From positions 7,435,276-7,499,275 of the forward strand of contig NC_050472.1 of NCBI RefSeq assembly GCF_013373865.1: 64,000 nucleotides of DNA, read 5' to 3'. The notes beneath the pieces were generated by a model. That model was not told the DNA's origin. It did not search any database and saw only the letters and a program-made list of their open reading frames with translations. The position numbers and the translations under genes are program-made. Shown here piece by piece: positions 10,956 through 23,008 of the stretch (its first letter is position 1; each line of letters opens with the position of its first letter). This DNA is from Monomorium pharaonis. Lineage: Eukaryota > Arthropoda > Insecta > Hymenoptera > Formicidae.

Positions 10956-11134
10956 GGGGCTTGATTCTTGAATTCATTCGCAAGAGAAACGTATGCGCAA
11001 ATACTCGCTTTAACAGAAAAGTTGCAAGTTTATTGGTTAAAAACAATACGACAGCCAATAAATTTCCAATTTTTCTGTAAGATCAGAATTTGCAAATACG
11101 TTTCTCTTGCGAATGAATTCAAGAATCGAGCCCC
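10956..11134. mobile_element. hairpin MITE, family A copy 2
   Basis: The same terminal arms and interior as 6550-6727: GGGGCTTGATTCTTGAATTC at the left and GAATTCAAGAATCGAGCCCC at the right. It is 179 bp. Confidence 0.75.
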
Positions 11135-11160
11135 AGGCCTTACGGAAAGCGTGTGCCACA

Positions 11161-11803
11161 GGCAATGTTGCTGTTTGTGCCGCTTTTTTCGCGCATGCGC
11201 AAAGAGTGCCAGTTCAGTGACGTACGAAGTGTGAGAAAAGCGAGATACTATAATTATGTCCCCTGCTTAAACATTGTAAAGAATAAAAAAAAAGTAATTT
11301 AATTTAATAAAAAGAATATAATAAATTAAAAAATAATTTAATGTAATTAATATATAATCTTATTTAATAATGTATAAACAAAAATAAAAAAATTAATACC
11401 GCGTAAACTATGTACATATATATGTAAAAATGTAACAATAAATCAATCACTATTTTATATAATATATTAATGTAAGAAAGGAGAGATAAAGGAAAGGGTG
11501 TTCAAAAATAATATTATGACATTTTTGTGTAGAAAATAAAAAATATTTAATTTAGCAGAATTGTAAAAATTGAATACCAACACTTGTTGCAAGGGTAAGG
11601 AAAACTGTCAAAAACCTACCATCTCAGGAGCAGCAACCCGCCAAAACATCTCGTGCCCTTGTTGCGCCCACGTATTGCGTCCACATTACATCGCTGTATC
11701 ACGCCAACATAGATCTTATGTAAGATCTATGCACGCCAGCGTCAACCGCTATTGTGCTGCGCATGCGCGAAAAAAGCGGCACGAACAGCAACACTGATTG
11801 CCT
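11161..11803. mobile_element. inverted-repeat element with GCGCATGCGC-containing ends
   Basis: The left arm 11161-11205 and right arm 11757-11803 are inverted copies (GCAATGTTGCTGTTTGTGCC and GGCACGAACAGCAACACTG, each next to CGCGCATGCGC). The roughly 550-bp interior is AT-rich with no transposase; the open frame at 11570-11797 is compositional. Confidence 0.5.
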
Positions 11804-11917
11804 CGTGAATCATCCAGAAAAACAGATTGAAGTTAACGCGAGTCGCACGTGTGAGTATTCTCCCGACAGAGACTTTTACGAAGTTTTGCGCAATCAATCT
11901 AAATTGATTAGATTAAC

Positions 11918-11985
11918 TTTAAGGTAATTATTTAGTTTAGACCCATCACCTCAAATATCAGATGGGTAAATAATTACCACAACTT
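11918..11985. repeat. short hairpin
   Basis: GGTAATTATTTAGTTTAGACCCATC pairs imperfectly with GATGGGTAAATAATTACC across a short loop. Confidence 0.45.
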
Positions 11986-12151
11986 TAATTCGCCGGTTGA
12001 ACATGCGAGATTACAAGTGATAATCGGTCGATACGCGCCAGTGACATTTGCAAATAGTATGGGCGCTATCGCGACAAAGTGCGACTGAAAAAAACGAACT
12101 TTTATTTTCCGCACTTTTCCTCATTCGTATTTTGTGTCATTTTGGGAACGT

Positions 12152-12184
12152 TTCAGTGACTGCTTTTTTGGAAAATTCTTTGCC
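12152..12184 (+). promoter_or_regulatory. candidate first (5' UTR) exon and start region for the 1,199-aa gene
   Basis: A TTTCAGTGAC initiator-like word near 12148 is followed by a short segment ending at 12184 before GTGAGT, a good donor. The coding exon of the 1,199-residue gene has an acceptor (TTTTGCAG, ending at 16590) 40 bases before its ATG, so a 5' UTR exon must lie upstream. This is the best candidate seen, but the pairing is a guess. Confidence 0.25.
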
Positions 12185-12189
12185 GTGAG

Positions 12190-14140
12190 TATCGATTTTT
12201 AATTGATTGATCTTTGAACAAAGTTATTATTTAGATTACTTGCACATATATAGTGATAATTTATTTGCCTAAGAAGATACAGTAAATAAGACTCGCTATC
12301 AGTGTATATACAGAATATTTTTATTTTATTTATTTGTTTATCTCTAAATACAATATTCACATACATGTTTTCAAAATTATAAGATTATAATTAAGAAAAA
12401 TACAAGATTATTAATTGTTTCTAGATTAATCCATATTTTTAAAACTTTATCGGCAATTTTATACATGGATTAAAAATAATTTTACAAGAAATAAAAAATG
12501 TAAAAGTGCTCTAATGGAAATGTTATTCAGAAATGATGACAAAAATTTAATATTTTTATATAAGTACTTTACGCATAATTTCCATATGTGAAGTTTTATT
12601 GCAATACAGAATTGTTCTGCAAATAAGTAAAATTTACAAAAAATTGTGTTTTTGCTATGATGTTTTTATTTTTCACAAATTATTTCGTTTTTCATGCCTA
12701 GTCAGACTAAGAAAATCATTATAAGTATCATATATATACTCGTATTTTAAAAAAATTTTTGAAGTCTAAAAATGTTTGATAAAATTCTGATGTACTCTTT
12801 CAATGTTAGAACTATATTTGTACATTTAATTTGTATGAAACATTTTTTACTTTATTTTTATACATATGTCCAAATTTGAGACAAAATCAGTAAAATGTAT
12901 TACTGTAATAAAAACATTTATAATTTTTCAAACATGCATAAACAAATCTTTCTAACTTTAAATTGTCCAAGATTAATATTTACAAAAAAATACTGCAATA
13001 TTTGGTTCAAAAAAACAATTATTTGGTAAAAATCTGTAATTTCGATTATGTAAAGTAGGAAGAAATAATAAAAACAATTATTTTATGCAAAAAGTTAGTA
13101 TCTTAATTTAGAAATAATATCCGATTTATAATTTCGAATATTATAATAATATAAATATAATATTACAAATTAAAACGTTAATATGTCCTTGTTATTATTA
13201 TATGTATTATTATATATGTATATGATACACAGTTTTTTTAAATGTGATTTATGGTATAAAGTACTGCAATATATAATTCTTTTGAATTTTTGCTTATAAA
13301 AGGTTTACGTTTTTTTATTTTATTATTAATAAGTTAGTAAATTATTAATATAAAAATAAGTAGTTTTAAAATACTTTATATAGTTTTAGAGGTCTTTATA
13401 AAAATAAAAAAGAGTTTACATTTTTTATATAAGAAAAGAAAACTAAAATTAAAAAATGTGTTAATTTTGCGAAATTAATACAATGCCTCCTCTAAGATAC
13501 AAGAACACAACAAATATTATCACTTTTAACACATTATGTATAATATTTAAAAATTTTAACAATTTCGATTTTTTACATTTATTACATAGCATGTCACTCA
13601 GAGAAAAAGTATTATGCTGATTATTTATCACAACTTTAGTTGATTAGGCAGTTCTCGCTAATTGTATAGAGATGTTCAACAGTCATTTTTAGGTAGAGTT
13701 TCTGACAATTATGTATATTTTTATATTTTTTAATACTTGAAATCAGCATGACATTAGGAAAAAAATTGTGCTGATTACTTATTATAATTCTTATTATTAT
13801 AATTCTAGTTCAGGAATTATTACTGGTCAAATAGAATTCTATGCTCTATAATTATTTTTAATCAGTATTTGACAAATTTTTTAAATTATTATTTTTTGTT
13901 TAGTATGGCATTTTTTGTCCAGAGTAATATTATATACATTTGTTATATGTATACAATCGAAAAATTATCTAAGGTTTGTATGCAATAATAATAACGGTTT
14001 TTTTATTAAAGTTACAGAATTAACTCATAAACATCTAAAGAAATGAATTTATCTATATTATATATCATAGTTTATTTAATAAAATATGAACAATAAACAA
14101 AGTTAAGAGAACGATGATCAGTCAGATCTACCGAAAAAAA
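12190..14140. other. AT-rich non-coding stretch
   Basis: Nearly 2 kb of AT-rich DNA with no open frame of note, no clear repeat and no RNA signature. It may be the first intron of the 1,199-residue gene. Confidence 0.4.
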
Positions 14141-14141
14141 G

Positions 14142-16009
14142 ATGAAACAAACAAGAAAAATTTATCAAAAGTACAATCTTTTATGGGAACAGGATAACAA
14201 TTATAAATCGTGGATTGCTGCAAGTAAAAAAGGTTTATTTTATGCTTACTGCAAATCATGTGATGATCATATCACTATCAAATCTGGAAAATGGCAGCTC
14301 CATCGACACATGCAAACGAACAAACATGTAGCTATTTGTAGCACAATAAAAAAACAATTTAAACTAAATGAAATGCCAGCCATTAAACAAGAAAATAAAC
14401 TGGCAGTAAATGTTAAAGATGGAGAAATACGTTTAGCTGCATTTATTACAGAACATGATTTATCTATGCATGTTGCAGATTATCTGCCACAAATAATTTA
14501 AAATGTAGCTTCCAATTCAGAGATAGCTAAAAAAATAACTTTAAGTCGAACAAAAGCATCAGCTATAATAAAGAACGTCACAGGCAAGGAATCTAAAAAA
14601 CTATTAGTTGAGAAAAAAAAATTTTTTTTTGTATTATTGTTGACAAAACAACAGACAAAGCGGGTCAAAAACAACTTTGTATAATTGTGAGATTATGTTA
14701 TAATCAATCTCAAGTAAAAGATTGTTTTTTTAATATAATACCGACATCTGATGCTACTTCTGAAAACTTATTTGAAACTATTGTCTCTTCAATGGATCGC
14801 GAAAACATTCCTTGGCGATAGAATATAATTGGATTTGCAGCAGATGGTGCATCAAACATGATGGGTAAACACAATTCTGTTGCTACACGATTGAAACAAG
14901 AAATACCAAATTTATTTATATGGAAATGCATTTGCCATAGCTTTAATTTATGTGCATTGTATGCCTGTGCTAAACTGCCTCGTCATGTTGAAGATCTTGC
15001 TCGAGATATTTAGTTATTTTCAACACAGTGCAAAACGTATAAAATTATTAACGGAATTTCAAGAATTTGTTGGATCTGAATGTCACAGTTATTCTTTACG
15101 GATGCTGTAACCCATGATCGGTTATTGAGCTCAGGTAAAATTTTAGAAGCAATGAATGAAGCAACAACAAAATTATTTTTAGAATTTTTATTATTTGTTC
15201 TGCCTATCTTCAATAATTTGAATCGTAGAATGCAATCGGAAGAACCGCAAATTTATAAAATTTCCGGCCACGTTAAAACAACATTGACACTCATTTTGGA
15301 TTTTTATATAAACGCTGAATATCTTGATTCTCATTCTCTGCAACAAGTTGAATATGATAATCCCAGACATTTTTTTTCTTAGAGAGAATGTATTTTGGTG
15401 CTCAGCTGTAAAATTCCATAACGAAAATTATGATCCCATAAGCAGCAATTCATGCTTTAATTCCGATTTCGTTGTTTAGACTTTTATATCAAATCTGTCA
15501 AACAAATTCTTCTACGAGTATCAGTTAATGATCCGATCTTAGAACATTTAACATTTCTTGATCCAAAAAATATTAAGCAAATATTTATTATTGCGCCATT
15601 AGTCTCAAATTTCCCAAATATTGTATCAAAATTAGAATTACAAAAACTAAATACTGAGTAGCGTATGTTAAGGAACGCAGAAGAAATTAATTTCAATGAG
15701 TCATTAGCTGCACACTTTTGGAAAAAAAGTTGAAAAATTAACATTTGGTAATTCTCAACCAATGTTTCCATATTTTTAATAAAGTTTGTATTTGCTTTAT
15801 TGAGCTTGCCACATGCTAGTGCTAATGTGGAAAGAATATTTTCCGTGATGAATGGAATAAAGACAAAGAAACGATCAAAAATTGGTAATAAACTCATGAA
15901 TGGATTATTACACACCAAAAGATTCTTTGCGTTAAACGATTGTTTCAATTTCCCAATTACCGAAGAGATGCGCGCGAGATCACTTTATTGTCGATATGTA
16001 CTGCGATGA
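14142..16009 (+). pseudogene. hAT-family transposase remnant (BED finger to C-terminal dimerisation region)
   Basis: A decayed cut-and-paste transposase. The N-terminal frame 14142-14501 is still open (119 residues) and holds a BED-type zinc finger: YCKSCDDH, then H-x3-H in LHRHMQTNKH. After a stop, the catalytic region continues in pieces with stops and frame changes, with recognisable segments DKTTDKAGQKQ near 14645-14680 and GFAADGASNMMGKHNSVATR near 14830-14890, the usual DGAxNM block of hAT transposases. The C-terminal hAT dimerisation segment is open at 15785-16009 (LPHASANVERIFSVMNGIKT). The middle region 15080-15780 is heavily broken. No terminal inverted repeats or 8-bp duplication were identified. 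It lies upstream of the 1,199-residue gene, on the same strand. Confidence 0.85.
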
Positions 16010-16590
16010 CAGTGATGATGCAATATAATTAAATTACTAAAAAACTATTGAACTATAAAAAAGCAATATTTATAATATATATGTTAAATGTTAAATATAA
16101 ATAAAAAATTTATAAAATTATATTAAAATAAAATATATATTACATCGCTACGTAATGTTCTTGAAAATTATTTTAATGCTTGAAATAAAAAAAACTTCAT
16201 TTTCAAAGTTTTTTTAAAGGTGCCTTTTCATGCCCGACGCTCATTTTCAGCGTCAAAAGACCACACGTAAAAAAATGAAATCTCACATCTTTTATTTACA
16301 TTTTTATATCATTTATAGTTTTGACAACATTTAAAAGACAATAACCAATTTGTTGTTTAAAAATGTTTTATGTCTTTTATTTTTATCTATATATTAATAT
16401 ATTTAAAACTTATTAAAATTGTACAATATTTGTTGTGTTTCTTTGTAAGTTAAGTTACAATTATAGATAGAAAGAAAAGAACAAAGATTACTATAAAAAA
16501 GTTTTAATTGTAATTATAACTATAACTTCATTATACCGTCACAAGATTGGGAATTATTAACACGTTTTTAATTTCAATTTTATTTTGCAG
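16010..16590. other. AT-rich region before the 1,199-aa coding exon
   Basis: AT-rich, probably intronic, ending in a polypyrimidine-like stretch and TTTTGCAG at 16583-16590. No other feature was seen. Confidence 0.4.
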
Positions 16591-16630
16591 GAACTACACG
16601 AGAGATCCTTAAGCCGAGAGATCCATCACA

Positions 16631-19600
16631 ATGGATTATGAGATACCTTGTGATTTACAAACACCTTATCTGCAAGCGATTCAAAAGATACCAGGAGATA
16701 CTGCTAGTAAGAAACTGAGTTGGATCGGAAAATTAATTTCACACCGGACCAATGAAGATTGTGAACAACTTTCGCCAGAATTATTACCCATACTACGTGT
16801 AGAAACTGCTATCAAAGAGAAGAGACACGAAGATATCACAGTGGCGCTTATGAGCGAAGATTCTACGATTACAAACCGGGCTCTCAAGGCCTCTTGGTTC
16901 TTTGACGGCAGTCATAAAAATATTATCAATGTCGCGTATTTCTGTGAATGTCTCTTTCCCAAGGTTTGCTTGAATACAAGGATGCGTATTGTGCTTGCAC
17001 TCGCGCATCATGGCAAGGATTCAGTTTTCGCGCAGGAGATGTTTATGGCTATAACAAATACTTACGGTGTTCAAACTGCCTACCCATTGATTGTAGCTTG
17101 CGATCAATCTTTTGCTTATAAAATGATCGTGGAAAAGGAACTCGTACTGCCTGTAGAAATTGTTAAAAAGATCTTTCGCAAGAATCCAGATTTGGTAGTG
17201 CAATTTTTCAAATTACTGAAACCAGTAAACGTAACTGAGCGCACTCCCTTTGCGATTGGCATTAATAAATACAAGTCTTTCCTACCTAAATTAATAAAGA
17301 AGCGAGTAGAAGCATTTGTGGAACTATGTGAGATTCATGAAGCACATCTACCGACTATTACTTTGAGCAACAAATGTACCGAAATATTCCTAAAGAAAGC
17401 TCAGCAACACTTTATAAAAAAGCCATTTATATATATTCGTATGTTACCACTCAAGAAGATCAACAAAAAGTTGATGGAGAGCATATTTCCCGGTTTATTG
17501 CCTGCAAAAATTTCTTCTTTCAACACAAATAAAATGCTCGATTATTTGAAGTACTATCCACAGGATAAAAGATATGATTTGCTCCGTAAATCATATAAGA
17601 ACAAATATGATGCTGATATTCTCAATGAAATAGCAAATGTGACACCCGCCTTATTACGATTACTACCCACTGAAGAGCGAATCAAACAGGCTAGAATTAA
17701 AATCGAGAAGCAGAATTTAGAAGAGATTTCTGACGACAATTCTGAAATAATATACGCAGAATATGAAAAAGCTTGGATTTGTTATTTATCGGTTAATGAA
17801 GCCATACCAGCTATTAAGGAAAAAATAAATAAAAAATCATCTGAATCATGCAGATCTAATCTTTTCGTGCGAATGATGTATGTTTGTAAAATTAACGAGG
17901 ATGATGATGCATTGTTCGATACTTTGACATATTTTTTGAATAGATTTAAAAATGAAAACTCTTGGGTATTTGAACAATTGTTTTATTACCTTTTGGAAAT
18001 ATACAACGGAAATATACCTTATTTAAATGAAAAGCTGATTTTTTGTATACTGAAGATTATCCGATTGTATTATGTAAAAACTGAATATATGTCATATCCG
18101 GACATACTCTCGGCTGTAATACACTTCAGACTTATCCACAATATGCCAATTGAAGAACTGATCGACATGTTTCTCGATAATAATCGAAACTACATAAGCT
18201 TTAATATACTTCAAGAATATCCACAATATGAGAGACTATGTCTTGTAACTTTTGCAAATCAAATTGAAAAAAAATCTTTTAAAGATCTGCCTGAAAAAGG
18301 AATCAATTGTTGCCGACTTGTAGTAGCAATGTACGATTTCAATGATAGATGTAAAAAATCGCGCATCGAGATAGAAAAAATGACAATTACAGATTACCCC
18401 TGGCTGAGGAATGCTGTTTTTCAAATGTTAGTAGATTCCGAAGAATGGGAATTAGATGATTGTTGGAATTTAAAAGATGTATTGAAGAAGAACGAACCAG
18501 AATTGTATGATAATTTATATGACTCTATATTAGAGGATAATATCGCGAATGTAACATCAGGCGCGGCACTCACTTTATTGAAACAAGATTTAGAAAATGT
18601 ATTGGACAATTGGGAAGAATACTTAGAAGATTGTATGGAGAACTACCGTTCTAAATCTGTGCAACGTTTCGTCAGAGCCACGCGTTGGTATAAAGATTTA
18701 CCTGTTAAATTTACTAAACGTTGCATGAATTATATGCATGATAAAGATACAGATAAGCTATCATCTAGCGTAGTTATCCTAGCCATCTTACTTCACGGTG
18801 ACGTGTTGACAAAACTAATTAATCCTCTCATACCTACGGAAATAACGGTAAACACCAGTCATAAAAAGGCCAAGGATAATTACAAGTTTATAAAAAATTT
18901 ATCATTAAGTATAAACCTTTCTAATCCACCGATACCTCTTGATCTTGTAGCTAGATTGTGCAAAGGGGATTACTTGTCAATAGCTTTAATGACACTAATA
19001 AACATAAGTAGAAGGACCTCTATACCAAATGTGATATCGGTTGTGCAGAAGTTGATGAATATGCGCGTGAGCACGCGAAAGCATGGGATTAGATTGATGT
19101 ATCTAATAGCTTCCGTGCATGAACTCACGGATTTTCTCCAGAAAGCATGGGCGACCGAGAATCATCATTCAATACGACAAGTTTTGTTCAATGTGCTTCA
19201 GAAGTTCTTTGTTACAAAACCAACTTCCGAAACTTGGTCTCTATATTATCAAACTATGTCGACGTTTAGTCTTAAGGATGAAGGTCTACTTTTGGATGTG
19301 AAATTGTTTCCCGAAATCTCAAATAAATATGTCACGAAATATCTTGATTTGTGGTTGAAGACGATAGACAATCTTCGAGAAATGGGATTAAGTGTCCAAA
19401 AAACAAACAAATATATTGCCAAGTGGTTATCAACGCTTACCACACCTCATATTTTCCACCTTCTACCTGATAAATTTGCTGAGAATGTACTTCGAAGATT
19501 TTTATTCTACATGGATGATGGAGTGTCCTCGGCAGCGAGAGACTTTACAATATTATACATTTTATCAGAGGATAAGGACAAACATACAGCACGTATTAAA

Positions 19601-20230
19601 ATATTTACCGACGTGTTTCACAAAACGGTAACAACTTACTGGAACGTACCCGATCCAACAAAATTACGTTCCTATCCAATTAACAAAGCCGTGCGTCTAT
19701 TCATGGATGAACTTGTTTTTAGCTATATCGATGCGTTTTACTTCAAAAAAAAATTTATTAATTTGAAAGTTATCGATAATATGCAAATAATATTTTCATC
19801 GGTCTTGTCGCCCGAACAGGACGCTTGGTCCTATTTGCTCTTGGTGTATGCCAAAAAGTTGCAAGAATGCATATCAACCAAAGAATCCTTTGGCTTGAAA
19901 ATTGGTCAACAGTTGCAAGAATTAATTGACATTTTCTCGTTGCAATTAGTTCCATTTATAGCTGAGGTACTCATATATTTTTTGCGTAAAGTATATAAAG
20001 ATTTTGACTTGGAAGAAGTCATGCTTGATGTTATGGAAGGTCTTATAAAAGCTGATAATACAAATTCCTGTTTTATAGCTGTGAAAATGTTACCGTCAAC
20101 AATAAAGACAAAGCACATAGCGAGATATGATCGACTTATCGAAAAATTTCAAGAAATGAATGAGAAATCTATTATCACGACCGTTTTATACAATTATTTA
20201 AACAAAACGGACTTAACAACTACTAATTAA
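16631..20230 (+). CDS. uncharacterised 1,199-aa helical-repeat (HEAT/ARM-like) protein, single coding exon
   Basis: I do not recognise the family. One uninterrupted frame runs from ATG at 16631 to TAA at 20228-20230. The ATG follows a consensus acceptor at 16590 by 40 bases in a CACAATGG context. The product is rich in Leu, Lys, Ile and Asn, with alternating amphipathic helices throughout and no signal peptide or membrane segment. Recurrent phrases such as LLPxxERIKQAR (about 350-365), YYPQDKRYDLLRKSY (about 310-325) and RKHGIRLMYLIAS (about 815-828) suggest an alpha-solenoid of HEAT/ARM-like repeats, probably a scaffold. An AATAAA at 20230-20235 overlaps the stop codon. The intact 3.6-kb frame in repeat-rich DNA argues for selection. 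The inverted duplication starts 18 bases past its stop. Confidence 0.85.
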   Translation: MDYEIPCDLQTPYLQAIQKIPGDTASKKLSWIGKLISHRTNEDCEQLSPELLPILRVETAIKEKRHEDITVALMSEDSTITNRALKASWFFDGSHKNIINVAYFCECLFPKVCLNTRMRIVLALAHHGKDSVFAQEMFMAITNTYGVQTAYPLIVACDQSFAYKMIVEKELVLPVEIVKKIFRKNPDLVVQFFKLLKPVNVTERTPFAIGINKYKSFLPKLIKKRVEAFVELCEIHEAHLPTITLSNKCTEIFLKKAQQHFIKKPFIYIRMLPLKKINKKLMESIFPGLLPAKISSFNTNKMLDYLKYYPQDKRYDLLRKSYKNKYDADILNEIANVTPALLRLLPTEERIKQARIKIEKQNLEEISDDNSEIIYAEYEKAWICYLSVNEAIPAIKEKINKKSSESCRSNLFVRMMYVCKINEDDDALFDTLTYFLNRFKNENSWVFEQLFYYLLEIYNGNIPYLNEKLIFCILKIIRLYYVKTEYMSYPDILSAVIHFRLIHNMPIEELIDMFLDNNRNYISFNILQEYPQYERLCLVTFANQIEKKSFKDLPEKGINCCRLVVAMYDFNDRCKKSRIEIEKMTITDYPWLRNAVFQMLVDSEEWELDDCWNLKDVLKKNEPELYDNLYDSILEDNIANVTSGAALTLLKQDLENVLDNWEEYLEDCMENYRSKSVQRFVRATRWYKDLPVKFTKRCMNYMHDKDTDKLSSSVVILAILLHGDVLTKLINPLIPTEITVNTSHKKAKDNYKFIKNLSLSINLSNPPIPLDLVARLCKGDYLSIALMTLINISRRTSIPNVISVVQKLMNMRVSTRKHGIRLMYLIASVHELTDFLQKAWATENHHSIRQVLFNVLQKFFVTKPTSETWSLYYQTMSTFSLKDEGLLLDVKLFPEISNKYVTKYLDLWLKTIDNLREMGLSVQKTNKYIAKWLSTLTTPHIFHLLPDKFAENVLRRFLFYMDDGVSSAARDFTILYILSEDKDKHTARIKIFTDVFHKTVTTYWNVPDPTKLRSYPINKAVRLFMDELVFSYIDAFYFKKKFINLKVIDNMQIIFSSVLSPEQDAWSYLLLVYAKKLQECISTKESFGLKIGQQLQELIDIFSLQLVPFIAEVLIYFLRKVYKDFDLEEVMLDVMEGLIKADNTNSCFIAVKMLPSTIKTKHIARYDRLIEKFQEMNEKSIITTVLYNYLNKTDLTTTN

Positions 20231-21717
20231 ATAAATCGAAGAAACAAACTAATCAGGTTTATATTTTCTGCAGTAATATTTTCGCAAAGCACGTGTAAAG
20301 ACCATAATGGAAAAGACGTACTAGAGACAGAGTAGGAGAAAGGAATGTGGAAGTGGACAAGGTAGCTGCGAGGTAGAAAGATGAAGCAGGGTGTCGGCAC
20401 CAAGACGTTGAGCTGATAAGAAGAGAACCGGGATACATATCAATCAACCAAACATATTAAAGTGGATTCTTCCCATCAAGGGCGCTGTCCAGGAAGTCGT
20501 GCGAGTCACACAACAAGCTACTGAGGTGCTGTGTCACCCGGGAGACATTTTCTGCCCATTTAAGAGAGGGGACGAGAGCATTGGTCTTGCGGAGCTTACT
20601 GCAGTGAGATCCTAAAAATCCGCATTCTACTGGGCTGATCGTACGGACAGTTGGAAAACGAGGTCAGCTGGTCACAGGCCGATCTCTGCATTGTCGAGTG
20701 ATTGGAGCCGGAGTGAATTGTCAACGTTAGACGCTAAGACGGGCCCGACGAACTCGCGTAAACCACACGTCGAAGCCACGTAACGATCACAAAGTGATAG
20801 AAATCTAACGTTATTGCGTAATTATTATGATTAATATTATAAATTAATAACACGTGTAAATTATTGCGCTTAACGCCTTAAATTGAAAGCGGTGTTTCTT
20901 GTCTTTTGTATTTCATTGCGAATTGTTCTCCTTATGAGAACTCCCTTCTTTTTAATGTAAAGAATTTCAATTTAAATATATTCTTACACGTTGCATACAC
21001 ATATGTTAGCATATTACAATATTGCAGCAATATTACAAAAATATTATATATTACATAATGTGTCATAAAGTAATGTTGCAGTTCTTTTATTATTAAAATA
21101 TAATTGAATACATTGCAATATAATATTTTTATTATTATGTAAAAACTATATACACAGAATAAAAGAAAACAGTACTATGAAATTTTTAAAATAAAATATT
21201 TTTGAAGGCTTTTAAAATTAAGTTTTGAAATAAAGTAAATAAATAGTTACATTATATTTATAACCTAAAAATGTTAAAATAATTTAATTTCTCGCAATTT
21301 ACAGATATTACAATAAGAAATTTGCAATACGTAATGATTGACGTTATTTATATAAAATTATTTAGATAATAATACAGGCCCACGAAAAAAATATCCTATA
21401 CCGTGGATCATACCAGATTATTCCCATGTATTTGGCCCGCTAAAAACAATGTCTGGGTATCGATCATGTAAATTTTCCCCTAGGGCGGAAACGGGAAAAG
21501 TGAAAAGTTTCAAGCTACTGTCTCTTTCTATTCAACACTAATAGAAGGAGATAGTTACATGAAACTTTTCACTTTTCACTTTCCGCCCTAAGGAAAAAGT
21601 TACATAATTGCTGTCCGGATGTCAATTTTATTCCATCACATCTCAGTTTTTTCATCCTCAAACAAACACTTCAAAAACTATAAAACAGTATTTCTGACTC
21701 TTAGTACTACAAACAAT

Positions 21718-21966
21718 GTTCGCGCGTGCGTAAGGTAAACGCGATCGCACGTAGGGAATGCCGGGATCCGTCCCGATAGAGACGCGAAGTGAGTGGTCAG
21801 GAATGCGGGAGGTTCACGGGAGGTGATAGAAATAAGATAGGAGGCGTGGGAAGAAATGAACTACGCGGAGCTCGATAGCTGTCAGGAGCTCTCACTACTC
21901 GCGGATAAAACAGAGCCAATAAAAGGAAATGTTAAAATTCTAGAATAATTGTTATAGTCTCGAACA
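21718..21966 (+). mobile_element. solo LTR, 5-bp target duplication
   Basis: The 249-bp insert begins TGTTCG and ends CGAACA, the TG...CA inverted ends of an LTR, and is flanked on both sides by AACAA. The matching position in the other arm lacks it and has a single AACAA. It is GC-richer than its surroundings and holds an AATAAA near 21917. No internal retrotransposon sequence is present, so it arose by LTR-LTR recombination. The strand is assigned from the AATAAA. Confidence 0.8.
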
Positions 21967-22746
21967 AACAATAAACTTTGTAATCCAATATATTTTAACT
22001 AACTAACCGTTTCTAATCTTAGAACCTTCTAATAAATGCCCCATAATCTGGTAACATATTAATAGCAAATCCCATTACCTCATGACCCCGAGGATTCGAT
22101 ACAAACGACGAGAAAAATAATTTTGAGATTAATTAGGCAAGAATATTATTAAAAAAAACTTTAAGAAATGTAACAAACATCAATAACATAGAGCCTTGGA
22201 AATACAGAAAAAACACGAGCCGTGGGAGGGCCAAATTTTTTGTTTCACTATATCCGTTATCATTGATAACATTTTCATTTCTCAAATAATTTTTCAATAA
22301 ACTTTTATAGGGGTTTTCTAAACTTATTAAAAATATACTTGGCTAATTTTAATATTTTTTAATTTTATTAATATAATTTTAAATCAATATTTATTAAATT
22401 TCTTTAAGTCTTTTAAAAATATTCTTTGCTAATTGTATTGAAATCATTTTTAAAAGCACGTGTTTATATACTTATGTATTTTTTACCCTTTTAAGGTTTT
22501 TTTATGTTATCCCAATTTTTTACTATGTACGGCATATGTATGTACACAGGCCGTACATGTGTGTACATGTGTGTAAGGTTGCAGTCGGTAATACATCTCC
22601 CACAATAAAAAGTTGGGCCATTAAGAAACTTCCTGTATGTACTAATGTAAATTTAACACTTCACTATTAATATAAATTACTATTAATATAAATACATATC
22701 ACACACATATTTAATATTTTTTATACATACAGGAATTTAATCCTGC

Positions 22747-22768
22747 GTGCGCGCGCGCGCGCACACAC

Positions 22769-22799
<31 letters not shown>
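22747..22799. repeat. (GC)n/(CA)n microsatellite
   Basis: GCGCGC followed by CACACA. The inverse copy is at 61555-61608. Confidence 0.9.
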
Positions 22800-23008
22800 T
22801 GAAATATTTTATATATGTACAGAACATACGTGAATATCATACAATTAAATTAATATATAATTTTTATGAAAATTTATCTAAGTTTCTAAAAATTGAAATT
22901 AACAGTTATTAACTTTTAATTTTTTTTTAGTTGTTAATACTTCCAATCTCTGCTATAGAAAATTTTATGCATATATACTTTGTATTTATACACGTAATTT
23001 AGATTATT

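Larger units (their letters stand above)
20248..23008. repeat. left arm of a 2.7-kb inverted duplication
   Basis: This arm is the reverse complement of 61343-64000, colinear throughout. The arm limits are artificial: 23008 is cut by the N gap and 64000 is the window end. The arm contains a CpG-rich block (20450-20800), an AT-rich middle, a TTTCACTTTTC hairpin (21495-21600), a solo LTR present only in this copy (21718-21966) and a CA microsatellite. Arm lengths differ by 103 bases, which the LTR here and the MITE in the other arm almost fully explain. No conserved protein was recognised; the open frames at 20259-20447 and 63453-63989 do not resemble a known family. Confidence 0.9.

Noticed and set aside
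20259..20447. 62-residue minus-strand frame, repeated at 63801-63989
   Set aside because: It is conserved only because it lies in the inverted duplication. The 112-residue frame at 63453-63791 is likewise not family-like.
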